Shown here: piece by piece, positions 53,010-63,448 of the stretch
Layout: every line of letters starts with the position of its first letter
How positions within the stretch are numbered: the first letter of the stretch is position 1
DNA from: Symsagittifera roscoffensis
Taxonomy: Eukaryota > Xenacoelomorpha > Acoela > Convolutidae
Direction: 5' to 3'
Length of the DNA stretch: 64,000 bases
NCBI RefSeq assembly: GCF_963678635.1
Contig: NC_087063.1
Coordinates: forward strand, 75,785,617 to 75,849,616
Translations under genes and position numbers: made by a program
Notes under the pieces: generated by a model
The model's input: only the letters and a program-made list of their open reading frames with translations
What the model was told of the DNA's origin: nothing
Databases searched by the model: none

Positions 53010-53310
53010 CATCTTGTCAGGGGTAGTGCTTTATAAGTCTCTTGGTCCAGAAACGAGAATCTTTCCTTGATTTCCGCCTGAATGGCCCGCTTCGGCCCCA
53101 GTCTCTCATAAAACTCAGTATTCTTACTGAGGCTGTCAGCAATTCGTGCTTGTCACGCATCCTGTGCTCGATTATCATGTGGTAGCCATCCAACCTGTCT
53201 ATCCAATGACTAATATAACTCTGATCCATCGGCTAACTCTTCAACCAAAATAGGGCTCTGTTATCTACATGCAATTTAAAGGGAGCCCTCATCAAGTATG
53301 CGCGGTACTC
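53010..53310 (-). pseudogene. GE2 RNase H, N-terminally truncated
   Basis: Begins at the deletion junction with EYRAYLMRAPFKLHVDNRAL, a stop, then MDQSYISHWIDRLDGYHMII and EHRMRDKH. These are the last blocks of a Ty3/gypsy RNase H. The truncation is more severe than in GE1 by about 15-20 residues. Confidence 0.8.
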
Positions 53311-54139
53311 CTTTGAGGTGACTTTGAGGGTTCTATCTTGTCGTATTCGAGCAACATTTCTAACTCCGCCCGGCACGCTTTCATATTGTGAGGTGTCAGG
53401 CGCCTTGCGCCCTCCCTGTGTGGAACGGCGCCTTCTTCTAGTTTGATTTCATGCTCGACGAAATTACGGCATTCAATATCCGCCTTAGGTTTTGATAAAA
53501 CGTCCGCGCTCCGATGGAAAACTGCCTTTAGCGACTCGAACTCTTCCTCACCCATCTTACCTCTCAAGTGATCTATCTCTGGCGAACAAAATTGGTTTGT
53601 CAGACTCTATTTCATATGACAAGAAGCGTTCCGTAAAATTCAAGCAACTCGAAAAGCCGTCATCTGTTTCGGATTTCATGGAAATTAGTTTATTTAAAGA
53701 TTTCAATTCATTAGTCTATTTTAACACCAAATCTTTATCTGCATGAAACGAACAGTCCTTCACATGATGCTTCTTCAAGTTTGGTGTTTCTTTATAGTCC
53801 GTTCTCATCGGCGAAGCTTGGCCAAGTTTCCTTCCACGCTGGATTGAAACCGTTGTGCCCTGTATATTCAACAATACACTCTCACACAGTCCGCTTCGTT
53901 TTACAGAAAAGCTCCGACCTAAAACCACTAATTTTTTTACTGTTTGGGTTGGGTACCAAGCAAACCTGCTTACTATCACTCAATGAGTTTAAATTTCTCA
54001 TCCTAAAAATTGCTACCTGCCCGGGCTGTATTTTTACCTTTCTGTCTAAAAAAGTTGGTGTCCTATTTTCATCAGTTATTGTTCTGTTTACTGGTCTCTA
54101 AATATATTTCCTGTCTGAATTCCTAATCCTTGTCAGTCC
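53311..54139 (-). pseudogene. GE2 protease-RT linker and RT N-terminus, ending at the RT deletion
   Basis: 53979-53716 reads VLGRSFSVKRSGLCESVLLN and TTVSIQRGRKLGQ, the linker shared with GE1. 53567-53311 reads EEEFESLKAVFHRSADVLSK, CRNFVEHEIKLEEGAVPHRE and LEMLLEYDKIEPSKSP. The last is the very start of the reverse-transcriptase domain. Near 53311-53320 the sequence jumps straight into RNase H. The RT palm with its YxDD box is absent. Confidence 0.78.
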
Positions 54140-54727
54140 ATTATGAAGGTCGATCATCATGTCAAAATTCTTGACATAGTCCCGCCCCCAAAATGAACTC
54201 ATTCGAATCGTCCAGGTTCTCCACCACGAGGAAACTCATTAAGAGATTCTGTCCTCCCATCGGCGTTTTCCCGGCCATATAGATCACTCCGCGGTTACAG
54301 GCTGCCAATCTTAAATTCGTTGGTGTTAAGTCCTCCTTTGTGAAGTCCATTCTTTCCCATGTCTTTATCCGCGAAACACTGACCCTTGCTCCTCTTCCAA
54401 AAGTCCTGTATCTTCGATCTTTTTTCCATCGGTGTCTAGCAGATATGCAGTCACATCTGCTTCGTATCCAATGTGTACTGCATCTTCATCCATAATGGCG
54501 TCATGACCAATTCTATGAACATTCAGTTCTTCTTGAACCAAATATATTTGTCCTATTTGGTCACTGTCTGTTGTGACGTGGGTCTTGGTATAAATACTAA
54601 TCCCATCCACGTTTAACATCACTTGATATGGTCGGTAGATTTCGACGTAGCGAATGTGAAGTTTCTTTATTCGAGTGCCATCCGCTGTTAACAACGCTCG
54701 CAGAGCTCTGCTTGTCTCAGATAACAT
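54140..54727 (-). pseudogene. GE2 pre-protease domain and protease, active-site loop lost
   Basis: 54727-54365 includes the pre-protease segment YQVMLNVDGISIYTKTHVT. The active-site strand then reads TGLLEEEQGSVF where a D-T-G-A-type loop belongs, so the catalytic triad is gone, and a stop follows. In another frame the domain resumes (TWERMDFTKEDLTPTNLRLA) and ends with SFLVVENLDDSNEFILGAG. GE1 has lost the same Asp by a different change. Confidence 0.75.
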
Positions 54728-54890
54728 GCATATTTATCCAAATGCATCAAGGTGAACTACGATGGTTCACTTAGTTTCCTGATTACCTGATTTCCCGCCA
54801 CTGAGATTGTTCACTCTATCTTGCTTCCTTGTGGCACCCTCCCGAATGTTTGTTCTGAGATCACGTTCAGCATCATGCACAAGGTTATCA

Positions 54891-55859
54891 CTACCGTCGT
54901 TTCTTCCACCTCGGATGCTTCAAAGGCGTTGAGCTGTTCTTGAGCTCTCTCAATCTCCAGTTTGAGCTTGACTTCCTGTTATATTTATCTTGTCGCCAAC
55001 TCCTGATTCTATTTAGGGCATGTCTTGCCGCTGCTTTATTGTCAATCCTAAAATTATTTGCTGCGGTTTCAGGTTCTGGTTCGCTTGTTTTTTCTAGCAC
55101 GGCTTGAATTTACTGCGTAGCCAGCTCTTGCAGTTTCTCTTTCCTCCGGGCTTCCGCCTCATTCATCAACCTTGCCTTGCTGGCTTTGACACCTGATAAA
55201 GCTTTTTCATGCCTTGGGTGCTTGCGTTCTGTCGCAGCACCCCAAAATTGTGGACAATCTGATTTAAAATGGCCCTCCAAGTTGGAAAAGAAACACCTGG
55301 GACCGAATTTCGCAATTATTTCTCTCATGAAATCTTCATGATCGATTTCTGACGCATCTTGATCCTCGAGACTAAAATTGATCGCCTTCATGCCTTGTTT
55401 GTAGGTTGCGCATGCTGATACATGATGGTTGCCGAATTGCAGTTTGCACAAGAGCGTCTCTTAACCATATCGACCCTAGGTTTGTGCCAGTTGTTACCCT
55501 GGTTAGCATGTCCGTTGACAAAATTGTCATAAATGTTTTTGTAATAACTTGATCTCATAGGAGGCTTCAGCAACATATATTCCTTGGATTTCAGTCGCAG
55601 TTCCTCTGGTGTAGGCGCATTGATTGAAAGAAGTGTTCTCGTCAAAAGCTGGCTGGGTTTGGGTGGGTCTCTAAATCCAGCATTGCCCATTTTATTCCGA
55701 GGCTTTTTGAATCCTTGTTCAAACCATTCTGCCTCAAACTTCCTTACCTTTCTTGTTCCCAGTCCTTTCCGGTCTTTACACGAAAGATTTGCTCATCGGT
55801 TTTCTTTGTTTCCTAGAGCTATCACTTAGTTTAGGTATCCTCGACTTTTCTGGACTCAT
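54891..55859 (-). pseudogene. GE2 gag, capsid region deleted
   Basis: Start at the ATG 55859-55857 (MSPEKSRIPKLSDSSRKQRK). Only about 400 bp separate it from the nucleocapsid, against nearly 2 kb in GE1, so the coiled-coil and capsid part is deleted. 55388-55690 leads to KRRSCANC; a frameshift inside the first zinc knuckle then moves to GNHHVSAC (55451-55110). The second knuckle reads CFFSNLEGHFKSDC: its second Cys is Ser while the last Cys is kept. A basic C-terminal piece (55100-54891) follows after a stop. Confidence 0.75.
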
Positions 55860-56440
55860 CCTAATTTATCGCGTCCTATCGTTTTTATTGTTTGATAAAA
55901 ATAACACAACACGATAATGTTCAAAAGCTTCAACTAACAAGTGACCACGAGTCTTTTCAAGTTATCACAGTACAGTATGTATACAAGTCATGCACAGCAA
56001 TTGATTTTTGATTATGAGATATAAGCTAGCACAGACTGATGGTATCAAAAAATTGAAAAGTTAGTGTAGTCACTACCTAATCAAGAACAATTAATGAGGA
56101 TTTAAAACCAAAAAGAGAGAAAGAAAAAAATTCAAAAAAGGTATGTCTTTTGCACTTCGGCTGTCGCAATTTAACAGTCGAACTTGTTTCTAAAGAAAGA
56201 GTTTTCCCTGTTTAGTGCCGCACTGAACAGAAAAAACTTGAAGGCATTATATTTCTCAAGTGGGCGACTATTGCACCCACCGAGTTCTGTGTTACCTATC
56301 TGCCTTCGGATTGCCCGCGCTATACCTACTAAAACTCTCAAGGCAACCACTCTTCCAAACAATAATTTCGATTTTAATCCAAACAAATCAGAGTCGATTT
56401 CTGTTTTCAATTAGACCTAGAGTCGCGAATTTCCGGTTTT
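55860..56440 (-). other. GE2 5' leader (possible LTR)
   Basis: Matches the GE1 leader in TTCGCGA, GTGGTTGCCTTGAG, GGGCAATC, CTCGGTG and ACTTGAGAA. The block duplicated in GE1 is single here (about 56233-56335). No partner LTR was identified. Confidence 0.55.
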
Positions 56441-56629
56441 AAACCTGTTTTTATTTCACTATGCTCTTTTCAAGTTTTATTTAAAGGCAAGTTACCAGCG
56501 TAGTCACCGGTTTCATCGCTTTCTTAATGAGCTTATTTCCTGATATCTTAATGCTATTTACTTTGTATCTTACTTTCGTCTACGTACGTGCTAAGATTCC
56601 TACGATTGCGTTCGTAATAAAAAAAATTC
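56441..56629. other. AT-rich spacer
   Basis: Short spacer between the giant element and the minisatellite; nothing recognised. Confidence 0.5.
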
Positions 56630-56915
56630 GTAGGAACCCTCCTAATTGACCAAAAAAGAACCCCTCCGAATTGGGACTCCTACGAATTGGCAAAAAATAG
56701 GAACCCTCCAAATTACGACCCTCCGGATTGGCAAAAAATGACCCTTCCGGATTGGCAAAAACAGGACGCCTCCGAATTGGGACCCCGCCGGAATGGTAAA
56801 ATAGGACCCTTCCGGATTGGCAACGGCAGGACCCCTCCAAATTGGGACCCTCCGGATTGGCAAAATAGGACGCTTCCGGATTGGCAAAAACAGGACCCCT
56901 CCGAGTCGGTATAAA
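56630..56915. repeat. ~21-bp minisatellite (CCCTCCGGATTGGCAAAA-type)
   Basis: About a dozen diverged units built from GACCCTTCCGGATTGGCAA and the related CCCCTCCGAATTGGGA. Reading the minus strand gives degenerate peptide repeats such as FANPEGS and NLEGSY, because the unit length is close to a multiple of three. I regard the open frames as a by-product. Confidence 0.8.
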
Positions 56916-57939
56916 CAATACTTGAGACCCTTTTGGATACGGTTCTAGAGCAAAATTAACTAACTAGGAAGGGTTTGTTCTGGCACAAGACCCCTCCGAA
57001 TTGAAGCTAAGCCGCTTAATTAACACTTTTCTTTAACTGTAAGGGGTCTTTTTACAAGACTAATTTTGACTCAACTGTAGTTTTCTAGGTTCCTTAACCC
57101 TTCCTACTCCTGGAGAGCAGCGTAAAAATGCCTCATATAGACGTTACTATCATTTGATAGGGATATAAAGGCTTTCCAAAAAAGTTTTACGAAACGTGAA
57201 GGTTCTACCTTCAGAAACCGGTAGTTTTTGCTAAAAACAATCTACAAATTTTTTTATGCCTTTCTTTTTCAAAAAACAGTTGGTTTAGGTTTAAACCTAG
57301 CTAATTTATGTTCTAACGGTACAAAATGAACTGGATCGGTCCAGTTGTTCCAAAAGTTTGAAGCAAAACGTCTTTTATGCGAACTCTAAAACTTTTCAAA
57401 CTTATAGTTTCTGCCTAACTTTTTTCGCAACTCTTGTCTTATTGCATTAAAAATTCTTGATTTGAGCTCAAAAGGCCTATACTTTTCTTTTTCAATGCAA
57501 AAAATTTGGTTCTAAAATGTTTCTGCTGAAAAAGTTCGCCAAAAACAATGCTATTTGGACCCTTCCGGTTAGATGAGTTAACTATATCACACACGTTAGG
57601 TTTTAAAACCTGTCGATTCAATAGTGTATGTTGAACAACAATTTTTATCGCCCTTACTAAAAAATTTTGAAAAATGTTCTTATTTTGTGGTTTTTCGTTT
57701 TTTCAAAAATTACGAAACTTCGGATTTCGTAACTCAATTAGTTCCAACCACGTCTAAACTAAATTTAACCGGTTCTACTAGTTATATTAGTGAATTTACG
57801 ATGTAAATCACTAAATTAGCGCTTTGTTTCATTTCAAAAATATCGATATGAAAAAAATTGCGACTTGTGGGGCATCAAAATATCACTATTTTGACCCTAA
57901 AAAATCTGTCTGTTTACGGATCGTTTCACTGAAATACGA
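56916..57939. other. AT-rich spacer
   Basis: No gene or named repeat in about 1 kb. One further CCCCTCCGAATTG motif lies near 56990, probably a stray unit of the adjacent array. Confidence 0.5.
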
Positions 57940-58410
57940 TATGGGAGTATTAATAAAAGCAGTATAAACAGTAATGTTATTAATTTTGTAACCCTCGGGG
58001 ACCGTTCAATATCCGAAATAATGTGCTTAACTCGGAATTTTGCAACGCTGTGGAGGGTCATTACAGTGCAGTCACCGCCGAGCCACCCAAAGATTGATAT
58101 CTTGATTTCTATTCCAAAAGGGATACAAGACTTGTTAACGATACCCAGCAGTCACTTTTTGCTGTCGTTGAGACACTTCCTAATGCTCCTTGCACTGCTT
58201 GCGTGATCAGTCTTCTGCTCTCTTCCCAAGACCTTTCCGAATTGAGCGCAAATTAGCGTTAACGTGCTTAAATACTCAAACAACCCTACGGTACAGGCAC
58301 CAGAAACGGGCCACATTGTTTGATCGTAACGATCCTGTTTGATACAAATGCCGGTAATGGCAATATATCTAACAGCAACAACAAACGGGAGGGTCGAATC
58401 ACATCTCGTC
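57940..58410 (-). repeat. unclassified ~450-bp dispersed repeat, copy 2
   Basis: Inverted relative to the copy at 7828-8278 and sharing its ordered blocks: ATGGGAGTA at one end, CTTAACTCGGAA, TGCTTAAATACTCAAACAAC in the middle, and ATCACATCTCG at the other end. Confidence 0.65.
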
Positions 58411-58458
58411 TGGTGGGATGATTTCTACTGATTTTATGAAATTTTTGTAAAGTACCAC

Positions 58459-58909
58459 ATCAGGACATGCCAGGAAGCTGAGAGTTGTTAGAAATACAGT
58501 TTCAGTCTCTAATCCGGACGTAGAGCAGTCCTATCGTCACTCGGTAAGGGTAATAAAGTCCTACAGATACCAATCCGAATTATTGGGAGTTGTTCTGTAA
58601 CGATTGTAGCGGCACAATCGTTACACTTCGGAATGTTGTGCCAACAACAATATCGATCGTAATTCCAGTTGTTATCGTAAGTCTGTTTTTTACTAGCAAC
58701 ACTAAACGCGAAACTAAAAACAGGCACGTCTCTTTACAATCGAATTTTTAAAATTTCACTTGTCAGCTAAAAACCCACCTCTCCCAATTCGATCAGTTTA
58801 TTAAATAAGACCGTTAATCCTCTGAAACAGCAAATCCTCCCACTAAACTGTTCCCATAAAATTTCGATTTCTTCATGCATTTTGACCGCCATTCTGGTCA
58901 AATGTCACA
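58459..58909 (+). mobile_element. TGTRACATTCG-TIR DNA element, copy C (left-truncated)
   Basis: Matches the right half of copy B, including ATCGTAATTCCA, GAATTTTTAAAATTTCAC, CTCTCCCAATTCGATCAGTT and the terminal ATTCTGGTCAAATGTCACA. The left half is missing; the copy lies about 50 bp from the end of the unclassified repeat at 57940-58410. Confidence 0.78.
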
Positions 58910-59568
58910 AATTTAAGTGAACAGTTTTAATTTAATAGCCTCTAAGCTGTATTTCTATGCAACCACGTATTGGCTCAGCCTGAATGATTACGAAATCCGT
59001 GAAAAAGTGTCTATGGCTCCGCTTTTCTTTCGGAGAGTTTTTTCAATTATAGAGAAAAGGGAACAAAAGCGCATCTTAGTACATGTATCTCTAATAGCTC
59101 CTTAGCTTCATATCAGGTCAAAATCTTTGAATTTTTTCAACTCCAGCTTATTTTGTGCAGTTGTTAGTTTTCCCTATCTGGTTTACTTGATTCCCAACCA
59201 TCCGACTTTCTTTTAGTCTATCCACATTATACTTAACTCGTCCATAACGAGAAAACTCCTCTGATTTCGACTGGAATATGTGAAGAAGGGTCTCCCGACT
59301 GTAACCACGGTTACTATGATGTTTTTGACCCTCTGACCCGAGAGCTTAACGCTTGAGCCTATTCTCCTTAATCTCAAATGTGGCAAGAAGGAACGAATTT
59401 CATCTGGATAACATGATGTTAGACGACTGATTAAAAATCATGATAAGTAATGTAAGTTTTTGCCTTTCCGATTACTTTTTCATCAATTTAACTTGATTTT
59501 AGCACAGAATAATACTATCCTGAAAAATTTTTATGTAAGCAGTTGATCGACTGTAGTCGGTAGAAAAG
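58910..59568. other. spacer
   Basis: No gene, repeat or RNA recognised in this AT-rich interval between two copies of the TIR element. Confidence 0.5.
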
Positions 59569-60278
59569 TGTAACATTCGTTCGGAAGTACATATCGACGG
59601 AAAATAAAGCTAAGGTCTAAAACGACTGCTAGCGTCTAAACACAGCTCTACATGCTTTTCACCGTCTCTGCCAAAGCCAGTTCTTTTGGTGGTCTTTCTA
59701 AAATCGGGTCGACAAAAAAAACGTTGCTGTTTCCGGCTTGGATCACAACGCTCTAATGAACTTGATTATATACAAAAATATTTACTATACTTATTCATTT
59801 TACTACTATTGTTTTTGTTCAGTAGATAAAAATCATCATCTCCATCGATGATGTATCAACCCTTTTACCTCAACTCCTAGCTTCTCATGATCTGAAAATG
59901 AAATTAGATGTTATTAATTTAATTCAGGACATCTCCAGAAGCTAACAAGTTGTTAAAATAATGTTCAAGTTCTCTTCCGAGACCCCTCCAGATTCTGGAA
60001 TCCGGGGAAAAAACGTTCTTATTTATTTCCGGAAGGCTGGTCACGCCGTCCCAACACCCTTCTTGGTTCTCGGGAATTGCTTGGTAACGATTGTAACTGC
60101 AAAATCGTTACATTTCGGAATGGTTTTCCAACAATAATCCCAATTGCTATTTCGAGTTCGTCAAAATGAACGATTAAGGCCTATAAATTGTTAAAACCGT
60201 CAACCTTTCCACGCCGATGTTACTACAAAATTTCTAATTTCGATCTCGCTTTTTCGTCCATTCTGGTCGAATGTCACA
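59569..60278 (+). mobile_element. TGTRACATTCG-TIR DNA element, copy D
   Basis: A 710-bp copy with both ends: TGTAACATTCGTTCGGAA at left, and at right the inverted TGTGACATTCGACCAGAA. It shares internal blocks with copies A and B (AACGACT-GCTAGCGTC, ACCGTCTCTGCCAAAGCCAG). Two internal segments are shorter than in copy B. Confidence 0.8.
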
Positions 60279-61236
60279 AATGTGCCAGTCGGTCATATTT
60301 GGAAGCTTGACCTTGAGCGCTACGAACAATGTGATTTCGGTGTGAAATGGAATTTTTTAAAAAATTCGAATTGAGCATGTCATGCTCAATTTTCTCGCGA
60401 CAACTGAAAATCTCAGAAATATAAGATCAGAACAACCGAACGACAATCGCGGGAAAGTGGTCAAAAAAAGCAGCGGGAAATTGCTACTCGCAATTTCCAG
60501 ATATAATATCATGTGTACGTTCTTATTTTCTAGAGTGGGGGGAGGGGGTATTTTGGTAGTGGCCTTTAAGCTGTAACGAGGTTTTTAGCCTCATGTAGCA
60601 AGTGAATCGAATTGACTCCGAACGTTCGAGGTAGAAAAACACAAGAGATAGTGTCCCTGTCTCTTGAGCAAATGGTTATAGGGCCTATTTTTCTTGAACC
60701 TCATTTGTGACTTAGGTAGGCGACTGTTACATAGTGTTTTTATGGCGCTCCTGGGTGTTTTAACGACATCGTGACTACGGAGTCGAACCCACTTTACACA
60801 GCTTCGGGCTGCATGCCCATTCTAGAGTACCGGTGGTACGGTTCAACGGGATTGTGCAAACCTTCCGGTTGTACCGTGATAGCTTCTTAAGAAAACTCGA
60901 GAAAACTTCCTGATACGTTCTCCGAACGAGGCCTAGCTAACCGAGTAAGTGGGGGGGGGGGGGGGTGACTAGGAGGACAAAAAAACGAGCAAAAAGACAA
61001 AAAGCGAAATAAAGACCGAAAAAGAATAGAAAAAGGAACGAAAACCATTAAAAAAAGGACAGTGACTTTGATACTAGATTAGTATTGGATCACAATTTAA
61101 ATTAATTACATAGTATAACTAATATGTTTTCACAAGACCGATCGTTTCGATCAATCCAGCAATTTAGAAACGTGCTCGAGTGTGGGGCGTTGTTAAGGGT
61201 TTTCAGGTAGCTTGCAACTTAGCTGGACCACTAGAA
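60279..61236. other. spacer with palindrome and poly-G
   Basis: A perfect palindrome TTGAGCATG-T-CATGCTCAA lies at 60371-60389, and a run of 15 G at 60951-60965. No gene seen. Confidence 0.5.
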
Positions 61237-61530
61237 GACTTGACTGGAGAAGGTGGCCAGCCGAGTAGGAAATTGGTTCACAGGAATGGAACCCGACAAG
61301 TGCTGGACACGACAAAGAAACATCCAGCACCGACGAGAGCAAACAGAGAAGGCATACAGGGGTGTTCTGTTTGGTCAGTTGACGGAACATTGGGTGACTT
61401 GACTGGAACAGGTGACCAGCCAAGTGGGAAAGTGGTGCTGGTGAGAGGTGCTGGACAAGCCAAGGAGACAACCAGCATGGAATCGGAGCAACCAGAGGAG
61501 GACACACAGGGGTGTTCTGGTTGGTCAATC
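61237..61530. repeat. 158-bp tandem duplication
   Basis: Two units begin with GACTTGACTGGA at 61237 and 61395 and each ends with CACAGGGGTGTTCTG or a variant of it. A 120-codon frame runs through both units (repeating DLTG-G-QPS and QGCS-WS), but it matches nothing known and probably reflects the repeat. Confidence 0.8.
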
Positions 61531-62298
61531 GGGTATCGTTAAAATCCACATTACATTATAGGAGATAAGTGTAAAATTGGACAAACGGATTTCCATTGTT
61601 ATGAGGAACGTTTTTACTTGAGCAGAGCTTGGAAACAGGTTCTACGGTTTTCTCTCAAGAGGTTTAGCACCCAGCGCTCAGGGTAATTTTCGGCTTAAGA
61701 GGGGGGCTAAATAGGGGGGAGGTTAGAAGGGGGGCTGATTGAGTTAGAGGTTAGAGGACGATTTAGTTACATCAGAATCTTCCACGTGAGAGTTGCAACG
61801 CAAGGATATCCAGATTTAAGATCAAAATAAGGTAGGTACCCGGGTCGGATCGGGTGGGGGGGGGGGTTGGAAATAGACAGTTTTTTTAACCCAAAAGGAG
61901 AATACCCCATAAGAAAGTTAGTAGGGGGGGGGGGCGTAGGAAAACGCGTGAAGATCAGGTACCAGACATTTTTTTAACATAAGGACGACATTGGTCACCT
62001 TTGAATTTTAGGTGGGTTCATCTTTTTGCTTTTTATCATTTTTCTCGTGTAAGTTTTTACGTTTTCGGTACTAATTTTATCGGTTTTAAACGAACAGGTG
62101 AACACAAGACACCTGCGAACAAGTTGGGTTTCAACTTGCATCGGATTAATAAAGGGAGATAAATACAGGGGGGTTAGTAATTGAAACTTTTGGCCACATA
62201 AGGTTGGTTTTTGGGGCAATTTTTATTTTAGAGCTCAAGTGGTGGTAGTAGGGATAGTGGTTCAAGAGTCTCAACAACGAAGAAGAAGAGATCAGATT
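61531..62298. other. spacer with several G-runs
   Basis: G-runs of six or more occur near 61701, 61714, 61729, 61855 and 61923. No gene recognised. Confidence 0.5.
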
Positions 62299-62363
62299 GT
62301 CCCAACACTAGGAAAGAAGGGGTCTTGGGACAGTGTGACGTGTCCCAACACTTGAGTGGCAAG
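62299..62363. repeat. 42-bp flanking unit of the minisatellite with hairpin, left side
   Basis: TTGGGACA (62325-62332) and TGTCCCAA (62341-62348) form an 8-bp inverted repeat with an 8-nt loop. An additional TGTCCCAA lies at 62299-62306. The distance to the first unit of the main array is 42 bp, twice its period. Confidence 0.7.
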
Positions 62364-63162
62364 GTCTTGGGACAGTACGAAGAAGTCTTTGGACAGTACG
62401 AAGAAGTCTTGGGTTAGTAGCAAGAAGTCTTGGGACAGTGCGAAGAAGTCTTGGGACAGTGCGGAAAAGTCTTGGGACAGTACCGGAAAGTCTTGGAACA
62501 GTACGGAAAAGTCTTGGGACAGTACGGAGAAGTCTTGGGACAGTGCGAAGAAGTCTTAAGACAGTGCGGAAAAGTCTTGGGACAGTACGGAAAAGTCTTG
62601 GTACAGTACCCAGAAATCTTGGGACAGAACGAAGAAGTCTAGGGACAGTACGGAAAAGTCTTGGGACGGTACCAAGAAGTCTTGGGAGAGTGCGAAGAAG
62701 TCTTGGGACAGTGCGGAAAAGTCTTGGGACAGTACCGAAAAGTCTTGGGAAAGTACGGAAAAGTCTTTGGACAGTATGAAGAAGTCTTGGGACAGTGCGA
62801 AGAAGTCTTGAGACAGTGCGGAAAAGTCTTGGGACAGTACGAAGAAGTCTTGGGACAGTGCGGAAAATCCTTGGGACAGTACCGGAAAGTCTTGGAACAG
62901 TACGGAAAAGTCATGGGACAGAACGGAGAAGTCTTGGGACAATGCGGAAAAGTCTTGGTACAGTACTGAAAAGTCTTGGGACGGTACGGAAAAGTCTTGG
63001 TACAGTACCAAGAAATCTTGGGACAGTACAAAGAAGTCTTGGGACAGTGCGGAAAAGTCTTGGGACAGTACCGAAAAGTTTTGGGACAGTACCGAAAAGT
63101 CTTGGGACAGTACGGAAAAGTCTTGGTACAGTACCAAGAAGTCTTGGGACAGTAAGAAAAAG
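62364..63162. repeat. 21-bp minisatellite, 38 units with no net indel
   Basis: The unit is GTCTTGGGACAGT followed by a variable octamer such as GCGAAGAA or ACGGAAAA. Unit starts at 62364, 62721, 63036 and 63141 are spaced by exact multiples of 21, so 37 periods carry many substitutions but no net insertion or deletion. The last unit is 22 bp. Because 21 is a multiple of three, several frames on both strands stay open as heptapeptide repeats (for example LSQDFSV on the minus strand); there is no other evidence of coding. Confidence 0.92.
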
Positions 63163-63290
63163 GTCTTGGGACAGTGCGAAGTGTCCCAACACTAGAGCAA
63201 AAAGGGTCTTGGGACAGTGCGAGGTAACCCAAAACTTGAGTGATAGGTCTTCGGACAGTGTGAAGTATCTTAACACTTAAGTAAAAGCAC
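63163..63290. repeat. ~42-bp flanking units with hairpins, right side
   Basis: Three units start at about 63163, 63206 and 63247. The first carries TTGGGACA (63166-63173) and TGTCCCAA (63182-63189) with an 8-nt loop, as on the left side. The second and third have mutated right arms. Confidence 0.7.
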
Positions 63291-63448
63291 AAAGGACCGG
63301 TCAGAAAGATTAAATCACAAAAAATTAGGATCAAAAATTGAATGATTTTTTCTTAAGAGAATTAGGAATACTTTTTAAAAGTTTTTGTCTTAGAATAGAA
63401 ATTTGTAAATATTAATATAGTAAAAGGAGTAAATTATAAATAAAAATC
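63291..63448. other. AT-rich spacer before GE3
   Basis: Short AT-rich stretch; nothing recognised. Confidence 0.45.

Larger units (their letters stand above)
41557..56440 (-). mobile_element. giant Ty3/gypsy-like element GE2, inverted copy
   Basis: The same gene order as GE1 on the opposite strand: leader (56440 to 55860), gag, protease, pre-RT, RNase H, integrase, tail ORFs A to G. The interval is about 14.9 kb, close to the ~14.95 kb of GE1, although the two have different internal deletions. Protein identity between copies is moderate (many segments alike but clearly diverged), so they are separate insertions and not a recent inverted duplication. The 3' end is obscured by the LINE inserted at 41556; the element may continue left of 38880. 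No LTR pair was found. Confidence 0.82.

Noticed and set aside
60785-60800. tRNA T-loop-like GGGTTCGACTCC on the minus strand
   Set aside because: The flanking bases do not form a T stem, and no acceptor or anticodon arm is found.
62364-63162. CRISPR-like array
   Set aside because: Units are contiguous 21-mers without unique spacers in eukaryotic TE-rich DNA; it is a minisatellite.
62556-63334. 193- and 231-codon minus-strand frames over the minisatellite
   Set aside because: They follow from a unit length divisible by three; no start context, homology or flanking exon supports a gene.
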